From: Bostrychus sinensis
Lineage: Eukaryota > Chordata > Actinopteri > Gobiiformes > Eleotridae
DNA length: 64,000 bases
Assembly (NCBI GenBank): GCA_020698575.1
Contig: CM036252.1
Span: 62,001-126,000 of the forward strand
Direction: 5' to 3'
Shown here: in pieces, positions 35,901-41,600 of the stretch
Layout of the letters: each line of letters opens with the position of its first letter
Position numbering within the stretch: position 1 is the stretch's first letter
Notes under the pieces: generated by a model
Told to the model about the DNA's origin: nothing
Databases searched by the model: none
Seen by the model: only the letters and a program-made list of their open reading frames with translations
Position numbers and translations under genes: made by a program

Positions 35901-36534
35901 TTAACTACAGACTTAACTACAGGCTTAACTAAAGATTTAACTAAAAACTTAACTAAAGGCTTAACTAAAGCTGGGGACAGCTTATATGTAACACGGGGAA
36001 AAAGGCACAGATTGTGAACATTTTTAAAGAGCCACCACAACAATTTTGGCCACACTCAGAATATCTGTCCCAGCTCCGGGTCGCGGTGGCGAGGGCCAAC
36101 GACTAAACGCAACTGATTCTAGATCAGCTTAAAGTATAAGCATTACATAGACTATATGTGTGGCAGAGTGGCAGAGTGGTTAGTGCCTCCCAGGAATCTC
36201 TCTGGGTGGAGTCTCAGTGTCCTCCACAGTTTCTGTGGGTTCTCACCGTCCAAACTCACGCATGTGTTAGGGTGAACTGGTGACTAAATGTCCCCTAGTG
36301 AATGAAAGTGAAAGTGAATGGTTGTCTGTCTGTGTCAGCTCTGAGACAGTTGGCCCCTGTCCAGGGTGGACCCCTCCCAAAGTTACTGAGCTCCAGTACC
36401 TGTGACCTCTACAAGCTCTACAAGCGAAAGAAGATGAATGAATGAAACTATAAAACTATATGATTATAAACATAAAGTATTAATAACTGCCTTCAGTAAA
36501 AACATGACCTGTATCTGTGTTCCCAGGACGCTGA
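8884..36534 (+). CDS. FCRL-like Ig-superfamily inhibitory receptor, 5' partial, nine exons, one frameshift
   Basis: Joined span of nine exons described individually below; introns are 1103, 81, 142, 17465, 5318, 64, 517 and 1953 bp, all phase 1 with GT/AG ends. The product would be a type I membrane protein of about 335 residues in this window: end of signal peptide, two Ig domains, a Ser/Pro repeat stalk, one transmembrane helix, and a cytoplasmic tail with four tyrosine motifs of ITIM/ITSM form. Fish FCRL-like receptors have this domain order; tails of this kind recruit SH2 phosphatases (family knowledge). The first exon with the ATG is outside the window. Ig1 has a two-base deletion that breaks the frame, and Ig2 looks internally shortened. 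It may be a pseudogene, a sequence error, or a gene expressed by skipping Ig1. Family assignment is firm; the exact orthologue is not. Confidence 0.85.
8921..9490 (+). repeat. 12-bp minisatellite in intron after signal exon
   Basis: About 47 copies of TAGTCCTGGTTT and TAGACCTGGTTT alternating without fixed order. It starts four bases after the donor of the exon ending at 8916. The same repeat family recurs at 55968-56066 and 58911-61990. Confidence 0.95.
9491..9611 (+). other. Unique intron spacer
   Basis: About 120 bp of non-repetitive intron between the 12-bp and the 37-bp arrays. No gene or motif that I can support. Confidence 0.6.
9612..10019 (+). repeat. 37-bp minisatellite carrying copies of the Ig1 splice acceptor
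   Basis: About eleven copies of a 37-bp unit. Each contains CCCTCTGTCCTCAG followed by TGTCTCTGAG, the same sequence that forms the true acceptor and first bases of the Ig1 exon at 10020. The array therefore consists of tandem duplications across the intron/exon border. After an upstream copy the receptor frame reads V-S-L-S-L and then TAA, so only the last acceptor gives an open exon. A lone copy of the unit survives at 62042-62078. Confidence 0.92.
10020..10287 (+). CDS. Receptor exon: Ig domain 1, with two-base frameshift
   Basis: Acceptor TCCTCAG, donor ACAG/GTACAC. Starting in phase 1 it reads VSLRVDPDSDQFFS and then meets TGA. From 10062, in the frame of 10101, it continues DETIVLSCEG, DVWTVKR, VQSCGRGQDF, DSSCLL and SDSGSYWCESGSG. 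That is the D1 pattern of fish FCRL-like receptors: core Cys (LSCE), Trp (VWTV), an extra Cys pair and the DSGxYWC motif. The exon is 268 bp where phase-1/phase-1 needs a multiple of three, so two bases are missing (or one is extra) near 10060, where relatives have FFxY before DE or ES. There is no homopolymer there, so a simple sequencing slip is not the obvious cause. Confidence 0.85.
10369..10593 (+). CDS. Receptor exon: Ig domain 2, shortened
   Basis: A 225-bp phase-1/phase-1 exon with acceptor CTGTTCAG and donor AAAG/GTCAGT. It reads LILESPGLPVEAGSDVTLRC, then SEWTITDVSKLHEGRYSC, then ERELRV. These are the B-strand Cys, the D/E-strand pattern and the F-strand EGxYxC of a C2/I-type domain. 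The two cysteines are only 33 residues apart, and the usual FYKDG-type C-strand segment is absent, so some 7-10 residues look deleted without loss of frame. It is the second FCRL-like domain by order and sequence. Confidence 0.85.
10736..10939 (+). CDS. Receptor exon: repeat stalk and transmembrane helix
   Basis: A 204-bp phase-1/phase-1 exon with acceptor TTTCCTTCAG and donor ACAG/GTGACA. It encodes EPPST, then four near-identical SSSLSPPG repeats (24 bp each), then PVMISVVSAV followed by five to six Val-Leu pairs and VVLRCGQQT. The hydrophobic run of about 22-24 residues followed by Arg-Cys is a clear transmembrane segment and stop-transfer. The Val-Leu run is encoded by a GTCCTG hexanucleotide tandem repeat, so both stalk and membrane span are coding minisatellites. 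Confidence 0.88.
10940..11362 (+). other. Start of 17.5-kb intron, unique
   Basis: Non-repetitive intron sequence after the transmembrane exon; no further exon or RNA that I can support. Confidence 0.5.
11363..12600 (+). mobile_element. hAT-type DNA transposon remnant
   Basis: It starts with CAGGGGTCTCATTGCGGCCC, a typical terminal sequence of vertebrate hAT elements. At 11713-11943 a frame reads KPAVKRKVGDEHRQFQEQWE and then MQYYVTQLK, like the N-terminal BED-finger leader of GTF2IRD2/ZBED5-like hAT transposases. The zinc finger itself and the catalytic core are missing. Near 12558 the phrase TGATGTGGCCCAGCCTCAGC matches the usual 3' end region, but I find no clean right inverted repeat. 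It is an internally deleted, dead copy inside the receptor intron. Confidence 0.6.
12601..13854. other. Unassigned intron sequence, probably old repeat
   Basis: GC-richer stretches at 12990-13760 give frames of 60-140 codons on both strands, none of which I recognise. A minus-strand frame of 89 codons at 13486-13755 is charged and protein-like but lacks splice or start context. At about 12910-12995 the plus strand reads KKIADLSEDIQRLCGEL, which resembles a coiled-coil ORF1-type fragment of a retroelement. No function is assigned. Confidence 0.35.
13855..14140 (+). mobile_element. LINE endonuclease fragment
   Basis: The frame 13855-14136 includes THSKGHPLDLVLSFGLSLEN and SDHRAVLL. This matches the C-terminal part of the AP-type endonuclease of fish non-LTR retrotransposons (the GHxLDLV strand and the catalytic SDH). 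No reverse transcriptase follows. A short inverted repeat (GCATTGGAAACAATGC) at about 14086-14101 and a similar palindromic motif at 16463-16490 may bound a larger repeat. Confidence 0.6.
14392..14770 (+). repeat. 8/9-bp minisatellite CCAACTGT / CCAACTTAT
   Basis: About 45 short units of CCAACTGT, GCAACTGT and CCAACTTAT in varied order. The derived frames rich in Gln-Leu-Ser-Asn-Cys are repeat translations. Confidence 0.9.
14771..15339. repeat. AT-rich low-complexity intron sequence
   Basis: Degenerate runs built on GTACTTTAA, TAGTACTTT and CTTGTAGTA words. No gene seen. Confidence 0.6.
15340..15550 (+). repeat. 39-bp tandem repeat, about five copies
   Basis: Five copies of a unit of about 39 bp containing TTTTTCACAATAAAAGCACT and GTAAAACACTAAAATAGGG. 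The minus-strand frame NPILVFYSAFIVK is a repeat translation. Confidence 0.85.
15551..16330 (+). repeat. (ACT)n-type trinucleotide-rich region
   Basis: Imperfect trinucleotide repeat of TACTACTAC and ACTTCTTTACAACT words. It ends at about 16315-16335 with two and a half CCCTAA telomere-like units, too few to call an interstitial telomere. Confidence 0.85.
16331..16708. other. Unassigned intron sequence
   Basis: Continues briefly with ACTTCAACTAC words. It then has the near-palindrome TGCAATGGCTTCAGCCATTGCA at 16477-16498 and unremarkable AT-rich DNA. Confidence 0.4.
16709..17303 (-). mobile_element. Probable LTR of a Ty3/Gypsy element
   Basis: Read on the minus strand this stretch starts TGAATGTAACC after a purine-rich tract (CAGGAGAGG, candidate polypurine tract) and ends CAGCACAGGACA. 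It lies downstream of the Gypsy integrase end at 17949-18330 in the same orientation, as a 3' LTR should. Only one LTR is visible, so the exact ends and target duplication are unproven. Confidence 0.45.
17304..17890 (-). mobile_element. Non-coding 3' part of the Gypsy remnant
   Basis: No open frame. It lies between the putative LTR and the integrase C-terminus and is presumably the decayed end of the element. Confidence 0.35.
17891..17964 (+). repeat. 11-bp tandem repeat ACTAGATCAGA
   Basis: About seven perfect copies within the Gypsy remnant, in the last codons of the minus-strand frame. Confidence 0.9.
17949..18330 (-). pseudogene. Ty3/Gypsy integrase C-terminal fragment
   Basis: On the minus strand the sequence reads VGHRVLVVNKRE, a stop, GKRKLSDKWEDKVYTAVDVN, then VYKFSDPEGHIKVVHRNLLL and NFLPLPDFH. 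This is the chromodomain-adjacent end of vertebrate Gypsy polyproteins (the WEDxVY...LHRNLLL signature). An in-frame stop at about 18265 and loss of everything upstream show that the copy is dead. Confidence 0.7.
18480..19682. mobile_element. Left part of an interspersed repeat, interrupted by a LINE
   Basis: Begins ATTATTATTAGGCCTGAGCC at about 18490 and includes GCGCAAAGCGCAC, a tRNA-like AGCTCAGTGGTCGAAGC (18654-18670), and GGCAAGGGCCTAGCAATGCC at 19057-19076. The matching end CGGGCGAGGGCCTATGATTG lies at 22411-22430, so the LINE at 19683-22250 appears to sit inside this repeat. The words ACTGGCACGACA at 19203 and about 55707, and a GGGTCGCGGTGGCGAGGGCC end at 36078, show other copies of the family. 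Its class is not recognised. Confidence 0.5.
19683..20369 (+). CDS. LINE ORF1-like protein (coiled coil plus RNA-binding domain)
   Basis: A complete 228-codon frame with a coiled coil at about residues 35-95 (heptads around VVKQQMGLLELIEEVQQLK and IEELERRVHELEQ). It is followed by an RRM-like part with NIIIRFVSRKHKSELLK and GVFINEHLTRRNAEIARQAR, as in fish LINE first proteins that chaperone element RNA. The start at 19683 is the first ATG of the open frame; the true start may be at 19713 or 19752. It is retrotransposon-encoded, not a host gene. The downstream frames of the same element are broken. Confidence 0.7.
   Translation: MARKKFTFLEMYEIWQKILLCQKMAKILAKDMEEVKHSLNFMSEELSEVVKQQMGLLELIEEVQQLKAVIKDKDKKIEELERRVHELEQFTRMEDVVISGLETTHRTYARITAGNNDGEDAPPGELLTLEQQVIQFFNSKDIPVVSQSIAACHTIPQKLTNKPNIIIRFVSRKHKSELLKVAKKLKGTGVFINEHLTRRNAEIARQARILKKEKKIQDTWTRNCKIMI
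20690..21060 (+). pseudogene. LINE endonuclease N-terminal fragment
   Basis: Reads FSLIHVNSRSL near 20718, then (frame of 20731) LEKFKEKFTVIAVSETWIT, DGYEMFAQNR and KRGGGVVLFVR. This is the N-terminal half of an AP-type endonuclease with the catalytic SETW motif. The frame is disrupted around 20750 and again after 21033. Confidence 0.7.
21236..21934 (+). pseudogene. LINE reverse transcriptase C-terminal fragment
   Basis: From 21251 it reads LLQGSVLGPKLFTLYVNDIF. After a small break, the frame 21326-21934 gives KFADDTNLFCSG (the catalytic FADD motif), LSLNENKTKFIIF, GEIIESKLCWKPHIEYI and the element's usual tail VLGVKLWDGLNDELEQC. The fingers and first palm motifs between the endonuclease and QGSVLGP are deleted, so this copy cannot move by itself. 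Confidence 0.75.
21935..22255 (+). mobile_element. LINE 3' UTR with microsatellite tail
   Basis: AT-rich sequence ending AAATAAACCAATCTATCTATCT. Short tandem repeats instead of poly(A) at the 3' end are usual for CR1/L2-like LINEs. Confidence 0.55.
22256..22470. mobile_element. Right part of the interspersed repeat split by the LINE
   Basis: Contains GTGTTTCCGTGGCAACAACA, GCTCCGGGTCGCGGCGGGCG and GCCGCTTCCGGC, then a (TTA)n run. It pairs with the left part at 18480-19682. Confidence 0.5.
22471..22693. other. Unique intron spacer
   Basis: About 220 bp with no supported gene. It ends CCAGGATCAGTTGGATCTGA, the probable seed of the 20-bp array that follows. Confidence 0.5.
22694..28377 (+). repeat. 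20-bp minisatellite, about 280 copies
   Basis: Unit GATGGATCTGAACAGGTTTA, with variants GTTGGATCT and one extra T. From about 24500 to 26100 it is perfectly regular (some 80 identical copies), while both flanks mix the GATGG and GTTGG variants. It ends about 27 bases before the acceptor of the exon at 28405. Confidence 0.98.
28405..28482 (+). CDS. Receptor exon: cytoplasmic tail, ITIM VTYSEV
   Basis: A 78-bp phase-1/phase-1 exon with acceptor TGTGTCTTCAG and donor CCAG/GTCTGT. It encodes AAEADPESVDVTYSEVHVRG and then AAPAP. VTYSEV fits the ITIM consensus (V/I/L/S)xYxx(V/I/L). It pairs in length and motif with the exon at 33922. Confidence 0.85.
28493..29625 (+). repeat. 31-bp minisatellite starting at an exon border
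   Basis: About 36 copies of a unit containing CACCTGCTGGTCACTCTGTG and TATAACAGAGA, with GTCACT/GACACT variants and a few copies carrying an extra TG. It starts some ten bases after the donor at 28483. The minus-strand frames with repeating QVSLLYTE are translations of the repeat. Confidence 0.97.
29626..33540 (+). repeat. 14-bp minisatellite CTGTAGCTCTACAC with higher-order structure
   Basis: About 270 copies of the 14-bp unit, with shorter and longer variants (CTGTAGCAC, CACACCTGTAG). Blocks are re-duplicated: the segment from about 29701 recurs from about 30233, roughly 532 bp on. Blocks with ACCCGTAACTCTACAGCTAT recur at about 31563, 31840 and 32839. Almost every unit contains AGCT. Confidence 0.96.
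33541..33771 (+). repeat. 9-bp minisatellite TGTAGCGGC
   Basis: About 25 copies of TGTAGCGGC, TGTAGCAGC and TGTAGCACC, evidently derived from the 14-bp array before it. It ends about 30 bases before the acceptor of the exon at 33801. Confidence 0.95.
33801..33857 (+). CDS. Receptor exon: cytoplasmic tail, ITSM-like TVYSGV
   Basis: A 57-bp phase-1/phase-1 exon with acceptor TTTGTGTGCAG and donor AAAG/GTCTGT. It encodes VSRGEEDTVYSGVRTRPK. TVYSGV fits the ITSM form TxYxx(V/I) and is close to an ITIM. It pairs with the 57-bp exon at 34517. Confidence 0.82.
33922..33999 (+). CDS. Receptor exon: cytoplasmic tail, ITIM VTYGEV
   Basis: A 78-bp phase-1/phase-1 exon after a 64-bp intron, acceptor GACTGTGTCAG, donor AACG/GTAACA. 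It encodes PEEVTYGEVTFKPN, then five Lys, three Arg and ESN. VTYGEV is a standard ITIM. The basic run resembles a juxtamembrane or nuclear-type basic patch but may simply come from the AAG repeat. Confidence 0.85.
34005..34470 (+). repeat. 6-bp repeat GTCTCT / GACTCT
   Basis: About 78 hexamers starting five bases after the donor at 34000. It reads as Ser-Val or Glu-Thr dipeptides in spurious frames. Confidence 0.97.
34517..34573 (+). CDS. Receptor exon: cytoplasmic tail, ITIM VVYSGV
   Basis: A 57-bp phase-1/phase-1 exon with acceptor TTGTGTTTCAG and donor TCAG/GTACAA. It encodes QCRDSDVVYSGVRSKSSS. VVYSGV is an ITIM, and the flanking YSGVR matches the exon at 33801, which points to an exon duplication. 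Confidence 0.85.
34589..35967 (+). repeat. 12-bp minisatellite ACTTAACTACAG / ACTTAACTAAAG
   Basis: About 115 copies starting some 15 bases after the donor at 34574. The first part is mainly ACTACAG and the second mainly ACTAAAG. The Lys-Ser-Leu-Val and Thr-Asp-Leu frames are repeat translations. Confidence 0.97.
35968..36130. mobile_element. Fragment of an interspersed repeat
   Basis: Ends in CAGCTCCGGGTCGCGGTGGC followed by GAGGGCC, the same terminal motif as the repeat ends at about 19060 and 22411. Confidence 0.45.
36160..36450 (+). mobile_element. Degenerate fish SINE
   Basis: Contains GGCAGAGTGGTTAGTGCCTC (tRNA-like head), then GTTCTCACCGTCCAAACTCA, GGTGAACTGGTGACTAAATG, GAATGGTTGTCTGTCTG and CCTGTCCAGGGTGGACCCC. 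It ends in GAATGAATGAAA. This word order is that of a very common teleost SINE/L2-tail repeat. Confidence 0.7.
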
Positions 36535-36780
36535 GGCGCCCCCTGCTGGTCCTTCACACAGAAAGCCTGACACAGACTCATCCTTCAGCTCTTTACAGTT
36601 AGCTTTATAGATTTTACTGTTCATACACAGATTTTATTATCACGCCTCCAAAGATACAGCTCCTGCTCTGCTCCTGCTGCTTTTACAGCTCTGTCATTTT
36701 ATATCAGAGTTATTTTAATTCATTCATGTGTTTTACTGTGTGCTCTTTTATTGCTATATTAAAAATACATATAATTTAAC
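36527..36780 (+). CDS. Receptor terminal exon: stop codon and 3' UTR
   Basis: Acceptor CTGTGTTCCCAG at 36515-36526. In phase 1 it adds Gly-Arg and then TGA (36532-36534), so the tail ends shortly after the fourth tyrosine motif. The rest is 3' UTR. An ATTAAA at 36758-36763 is a plausible poly(A) signal. The acceptor choice is inferred, because another terminal exon further on cannot be excluded. Confidence 0.6.
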
Positions 36781-36822
36781 TTTTTACATCTTACATTTAT
36801 TTTACTGCAGATCGGGGGCGGG

Positions 36823-36854
36823 TTGCGTGTGTGTGTGTGTGGGGGGGGGGTGTA
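36823..36854 (+). repeat. (GT)n and G10 tract
   Basis: A short GT run followed by ten or more G, immediately before the 19-bp array. Confidence 0.8.
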
Positions 36855-38592
36855 CATGTTACTACATGTACCACAGGTTACTACATGTACCACAGGTTAC
36901 TACATGTACCACAGGTTACTACATGTACCACAGGTTACTACATGTCCCTCATGTTACTACATGTCCCTCATGTTACTACATGTACCACAGGTTACTACAT
37001 GTCCCTCATGTTACTACATGTACCGCATGTTACTACATGTCCCTCATGTTACTACATGTACCACAGGTTACTACATGTCCCTCATGTTACTACATGTACC
37101 GCATGTTACTACATGTCCCTCATGTTACTACATGTCCCTCATGTTACTACATGTACCACATGTTACTACATGTACCGCATGTTACTACATGTACCTCATG
37201 TTACTACATGTACCGCATGTTACTACATGTCCCTCATGTTACTACATGTACCGCATGTTACTACATGTCCCGCAGGTTACTACATGTCCCTCATGTTACT
37301 ACATGTCCCACAGGTTACTACGTTTCCCTCATGTTACTACATGTCCCGCAGGTTACTACATGTACCGCATGTTACTACATGTACCGCATGTTACTACATG
37401 TCCCACAGGTTACTACATGTCCCACAGGTTACTACATGTCCCTCATGTTACTACATGTCTCACAGGTTACTACATGTCCCGCATGTTACTACATGTACCG
37501 CATGTTACTACATGTCCCTCATGTTACTACATGTCCCGCAGGTTACTACATGTACCGCATGGTACTACATGTACCGCATGTTACTACATGTACCGCATGT
37601 TACTACATGTCCCTCATGTTACTACATGTCCCACATGTTACTACATGTCCCGCAGGTTACTACATGTCCCTCATGTTACTACATGTCCCACAGGTTACTA
37701 CATGTCCCACAGGTTATTACATGTCCCGCAGGTTACTACATGTCCCTCATGTTACTACATGTACCGCATGTTACTACATGTCCCTCATGTTACTACATGT
37801 ACCACATGTTACTACATGTACCGACAGGTTACTACATGTACCACATGTTACTACATGTCCCTCATGTTACTACATGTACCACAGGTTACTACATGTCCCT
37901 CATGTTACTACATGTACCACAGGTTACTACATGTCCCTCATGTTACTACATGTACCACATGTTACTACATGTCCCTCATGTTACTACATGTACCACAGGT
38001 TACTACATGTACCGCATGTTACTACATGTACCACATGTTACTACATGTCCCGCAGGTTACTACATGTACCGACAGGTTACTACATGTACCGCATGTTACT
38101 ACATGTCCCTCATGTTACTACATGTACCACAGGTTACTACATGTACCTCATGTTACTACATGTACCTCATGTTACTACATGTACCGCATGTTACTACATG
38201 TACCGCATGTTACTACATGTCCCTCATGTTACTACATGTACCACAGGTTACTACATGTACCACATGTTACTACATGTACCTCATGTTACTACATGTACCG
38301 CATGTTACTACATGTCCCTCATGTTACTACTTGTACCGCATGTTACTACATGTACCTCATGTTACTACATGTCCCGCAGGTTACTACATGTCCCTCATGT
38401 TACTACATGTCCCACAGGTTACTACATGTCCCGCATGTTACTACATGTACCGCATGTTACTACATGTCCCTCATGTTACTACATGTCCCGCAGTTTACTA
38501 CATGTACTGAATGTTACTACATGTACCGCATGTTACTACATGTCCCACAGGTTACTACATGTCCCGCATGTTACTACATGTACCGCATGTAC
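36855..38592 (+). repeat. 19-bp minisatellite, cut by assembly gap
   Basis: About 91 copies of GTTACTACATGTCCCTCAT and variants (ACCACAG, ACCGCAT, CCCGCAG). All three plus frames stay open, giving false 560-655-codon frames. It ends at the run of N, so its true length is unknown. Confidence 0.97.
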
Positions 38593-38617
38593 NNNNNNNN
38601 NNNNNNNNNNNNNNNNN
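38593..38617. other. Assembly gap, 25 N
   Basis: Twenty-five undetermined bases joining two unrelated repeat arrays. The true distance across it is unknown. Confidence 0.99.
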
Positions 38618-38689
38618 CCCCTTCCTTTCCCTATTCCCCTTCTCTTCCCTCTTCCCCTTTCTTCCCCTTCCCTTCCGCTAGTAATCCAG
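38618..38689 (+). repeat. Pyrimidine-rich tract
   Basis: C/T-rich low-complexity sequence (CCCTTCCTTTCCC, TCTTCCCCTTT) at the gap edge. Confidence 0.8.
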
Positions 38690-41600
38690 CACTGACAGGA
38701 GAGACGTTTAGAGTTTAAATGTCAGAGTTAATCCAAAAATGAACCATTTGAACAGAGTTACGGTTAAATGTTCAGAGTTAATCCAACACTGACAGAGTTA
38801 AATGTTCAGAGTTAATCCAACACTGACAGAGTTAAATGTCAGAGTTAATCCAACACTGACAGAGTTAAATGTTCAGAGTTAAGTCCAACACTGACAGAGT
38901 TAAATGTTCAGAGTAATCCAACACTGACAGAGTAAATGTCAGAGTAATCCAACACTGACAGAGTTTAAATGTCAGAGTAATCAACACTGACAGAGTTAAA
39001 TGTTCAGAGTTAATCCAACACTGACAGAGTTAACTGTTCAGAGTTAATCCAACTGCGCAGAGTTAAATGTTTTCAGAGTTATACCAACACATGACAGAGT
39101 AAAGTGTCATAGTTAATCCAACACTGACAGAGTTAAATGTTCAGAGTTAATCCAGCATGACAGAGTTAAATGTTCAGAGTTAATCCAACACTGACAGAGT
39201 AAATGTTCAGAGTTAATCCAACACTGACAGAGTTAAATGTTCAGAGTAATCAACACTGACAGAGTTAAATGTTCAGAGTTTAATCCAGCACTGACAGAGT
39301 TAAATGTTCAGAGTTAATCCAACACTGACAGAGTTAAATGTTCAGAGTTAATCCAAGCACTGACAGAGTTAATGTTCAGCAGTTAATCCAACACTGACAG
39401 AGTTAAATGTTCGAGTTAATCCACAATGACAAGAGTTAAATGATTCAGAGTTAATCCAACAGTGACAGGAGTTTAAATGTTCAGAGTTAATCCAGACTGG
39501 ACAGAGTTAAGTTTCAGAGGTTAATCCAGACACTGACAGAGTTAAATGTTCAGCAGTTAATCCAACCAGTGACAGAGTTCAAATGTTCAGTAGTTTACAA
39601 TCCAACACTGACAAGATGTAATGTTCAGAGTTATCCAACGGGACAGAGTTAATGTCAGAGTTACTACAACACTGACAGAGTTAAATGTTCACAGAGTTAA
39701 TCAGAACCACGCAGAGTTAAAATGTTCAGAAGAAGGAAGTTAAAATCACACTGACAGAAGTTAATGTTCAGGAGTTAATCCATATAAGCACTTGCAGAGT
39801 TAAATGAATGGTTTTCAGTGTTAATCTCAACCCTGACAGAGTTCATGTTCATAGTTATCCAACCACTGCCAGAGTTAAATGTTCAGGAAAGTTAATCCAA
39901 CAGTGACAGAGTTAAATGTTCAGAAGTTAAATCCACCTGACAGATGAGTTAAATGTTCAAGTTTTTACCAACAACTGACCATAGTTAAATTTCAGTAGTT
40001 AATTGCAACACTGAACAGAGTTAAATGTTCAGAAGGTAATCCAAACACAGCACTGACAGAGTTAAATGTTCAGAGTAATCCAACACTGACAGAGTTAAAT
40101 GTTCAGAGTAATACAGCACTGACAGAGTTAAATGTTCAGAGTTAATCCAGCACTGACAGAGTTAAATGTTCAGAGTTAATCCAACACGACAGAGTTAAAT
40201 GTTCAGAGTTAATCCAACACTGACAGAGTTAAATGTTCAGAGTTAATCCAGCACTGACAGAGTTAAATGTTCAGAGTTAATCCAGCACTGACAGATGAGT
40301 TAAATGTTCAGAGTTAATCCAGCACACTGACAGAGTTAAATGTTCAGAGTTAATCCAGCATGACAGAGTTAAATGTTCAGAGTTAATCCAGCACTGACAG
40401 AGTTAAATGTTCAGAGTTAATCAACACTGACAGAGTTAAATGTTCAGAGTTATCCAACACTGACAGAGTTAAATGTTCAGAGTTATCCAACACTGACAGA
40501 GTTAAATGTCAGGTTAATCCACACGACAGAGTTAAATGTTCAGAGTTAATCCAACACTGACAGAGTAAATGTTCAGAGTTAATCCAGCACTGACAGAGTT
40601 AAATGTTCAGAGTTAATCCAACACTGACAGAGTTAAATGTTCAGAGTTAACCAACACTGACAGAGTTAAATGTTCAGAGTTAATCCAGCACTGACAGAGT
40701 TAAATGTTCAGAGTTAATCCAGCACTGACAGAGTTAAATGTTCAGAGTTAATCCAACACTGACAGAGTTAAATGTTCAGATTAATCCACACTGACAGAGT
40801 TAAATGTTCAGAGTTATATCCAACACTGACAGAGTTAAATGTTCAGAGTTAATCCATACACTGACAGAGTTAAATTTTCCAAGTTTAATCCAAGCAACTG
40901 ACAGACGTTCAATGTTCAGAGTTAATCCAACACTGACAGAGTTAAATGTTCAGAGTTATCCAACACTGACAGAGTTAAATGTTCAGAGTTAATCCAGCAC
41001 TGACAGAGTTAAATGTTCAGAGTTAAATCCACACTGACAGAGTTAAATGTTCAGAGTTAATCCAACACTGACAGAGTTAAATGTTCAGAGTTAATCCAGC
41101 ACTGACAGAGTTAAATGTTCAGAGTTAATCCAACACTGACAGAGTTAAATGTTCAGAGTTAATCCAACAGTGACAGAGTTAAATGTTCAGAGTTAATCCA
41201 ACACTGACAGAGTTAAATGTTCAGAGTTAATCCAACACTGACAGAGTTAAATGTTCAGAGTTAATCCAACAGTGACAGAGTTAAATGTTCAGAGTTAATC
41301 CAGCACTGACAGAGTTAAATGTTCAGAGTTAATCCAACAGTGACAGAGTTAAATGTTCAGAGTTAATCCAGCACTGACAGAGTTAAATGTTCAGAGTTAA
41401 TCCAGCACTGACAGAGTTAAATGTTCAGAGTTAATCCAGCACTGACAGAGTTAAATGTTCAGAGTTAATCCAGCACTGACAGAGTTAAATGTTCAGAGTT
41501 AATCCAGCACTTGACAGAGTTAAATGTTCAGAGTTAATCCAGCACTGACATAGTTAAATGTTCAGTAGTTAATCCAACACTGACAGAGTTAAATGTTCAG

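Noticed and set aside
36728..38718. Three plus-strand frames of 560-655 codons, one running through the N gap
   Set aside because: Translation of the 19-bp minisatellite; one frame crosses undetermined bases.
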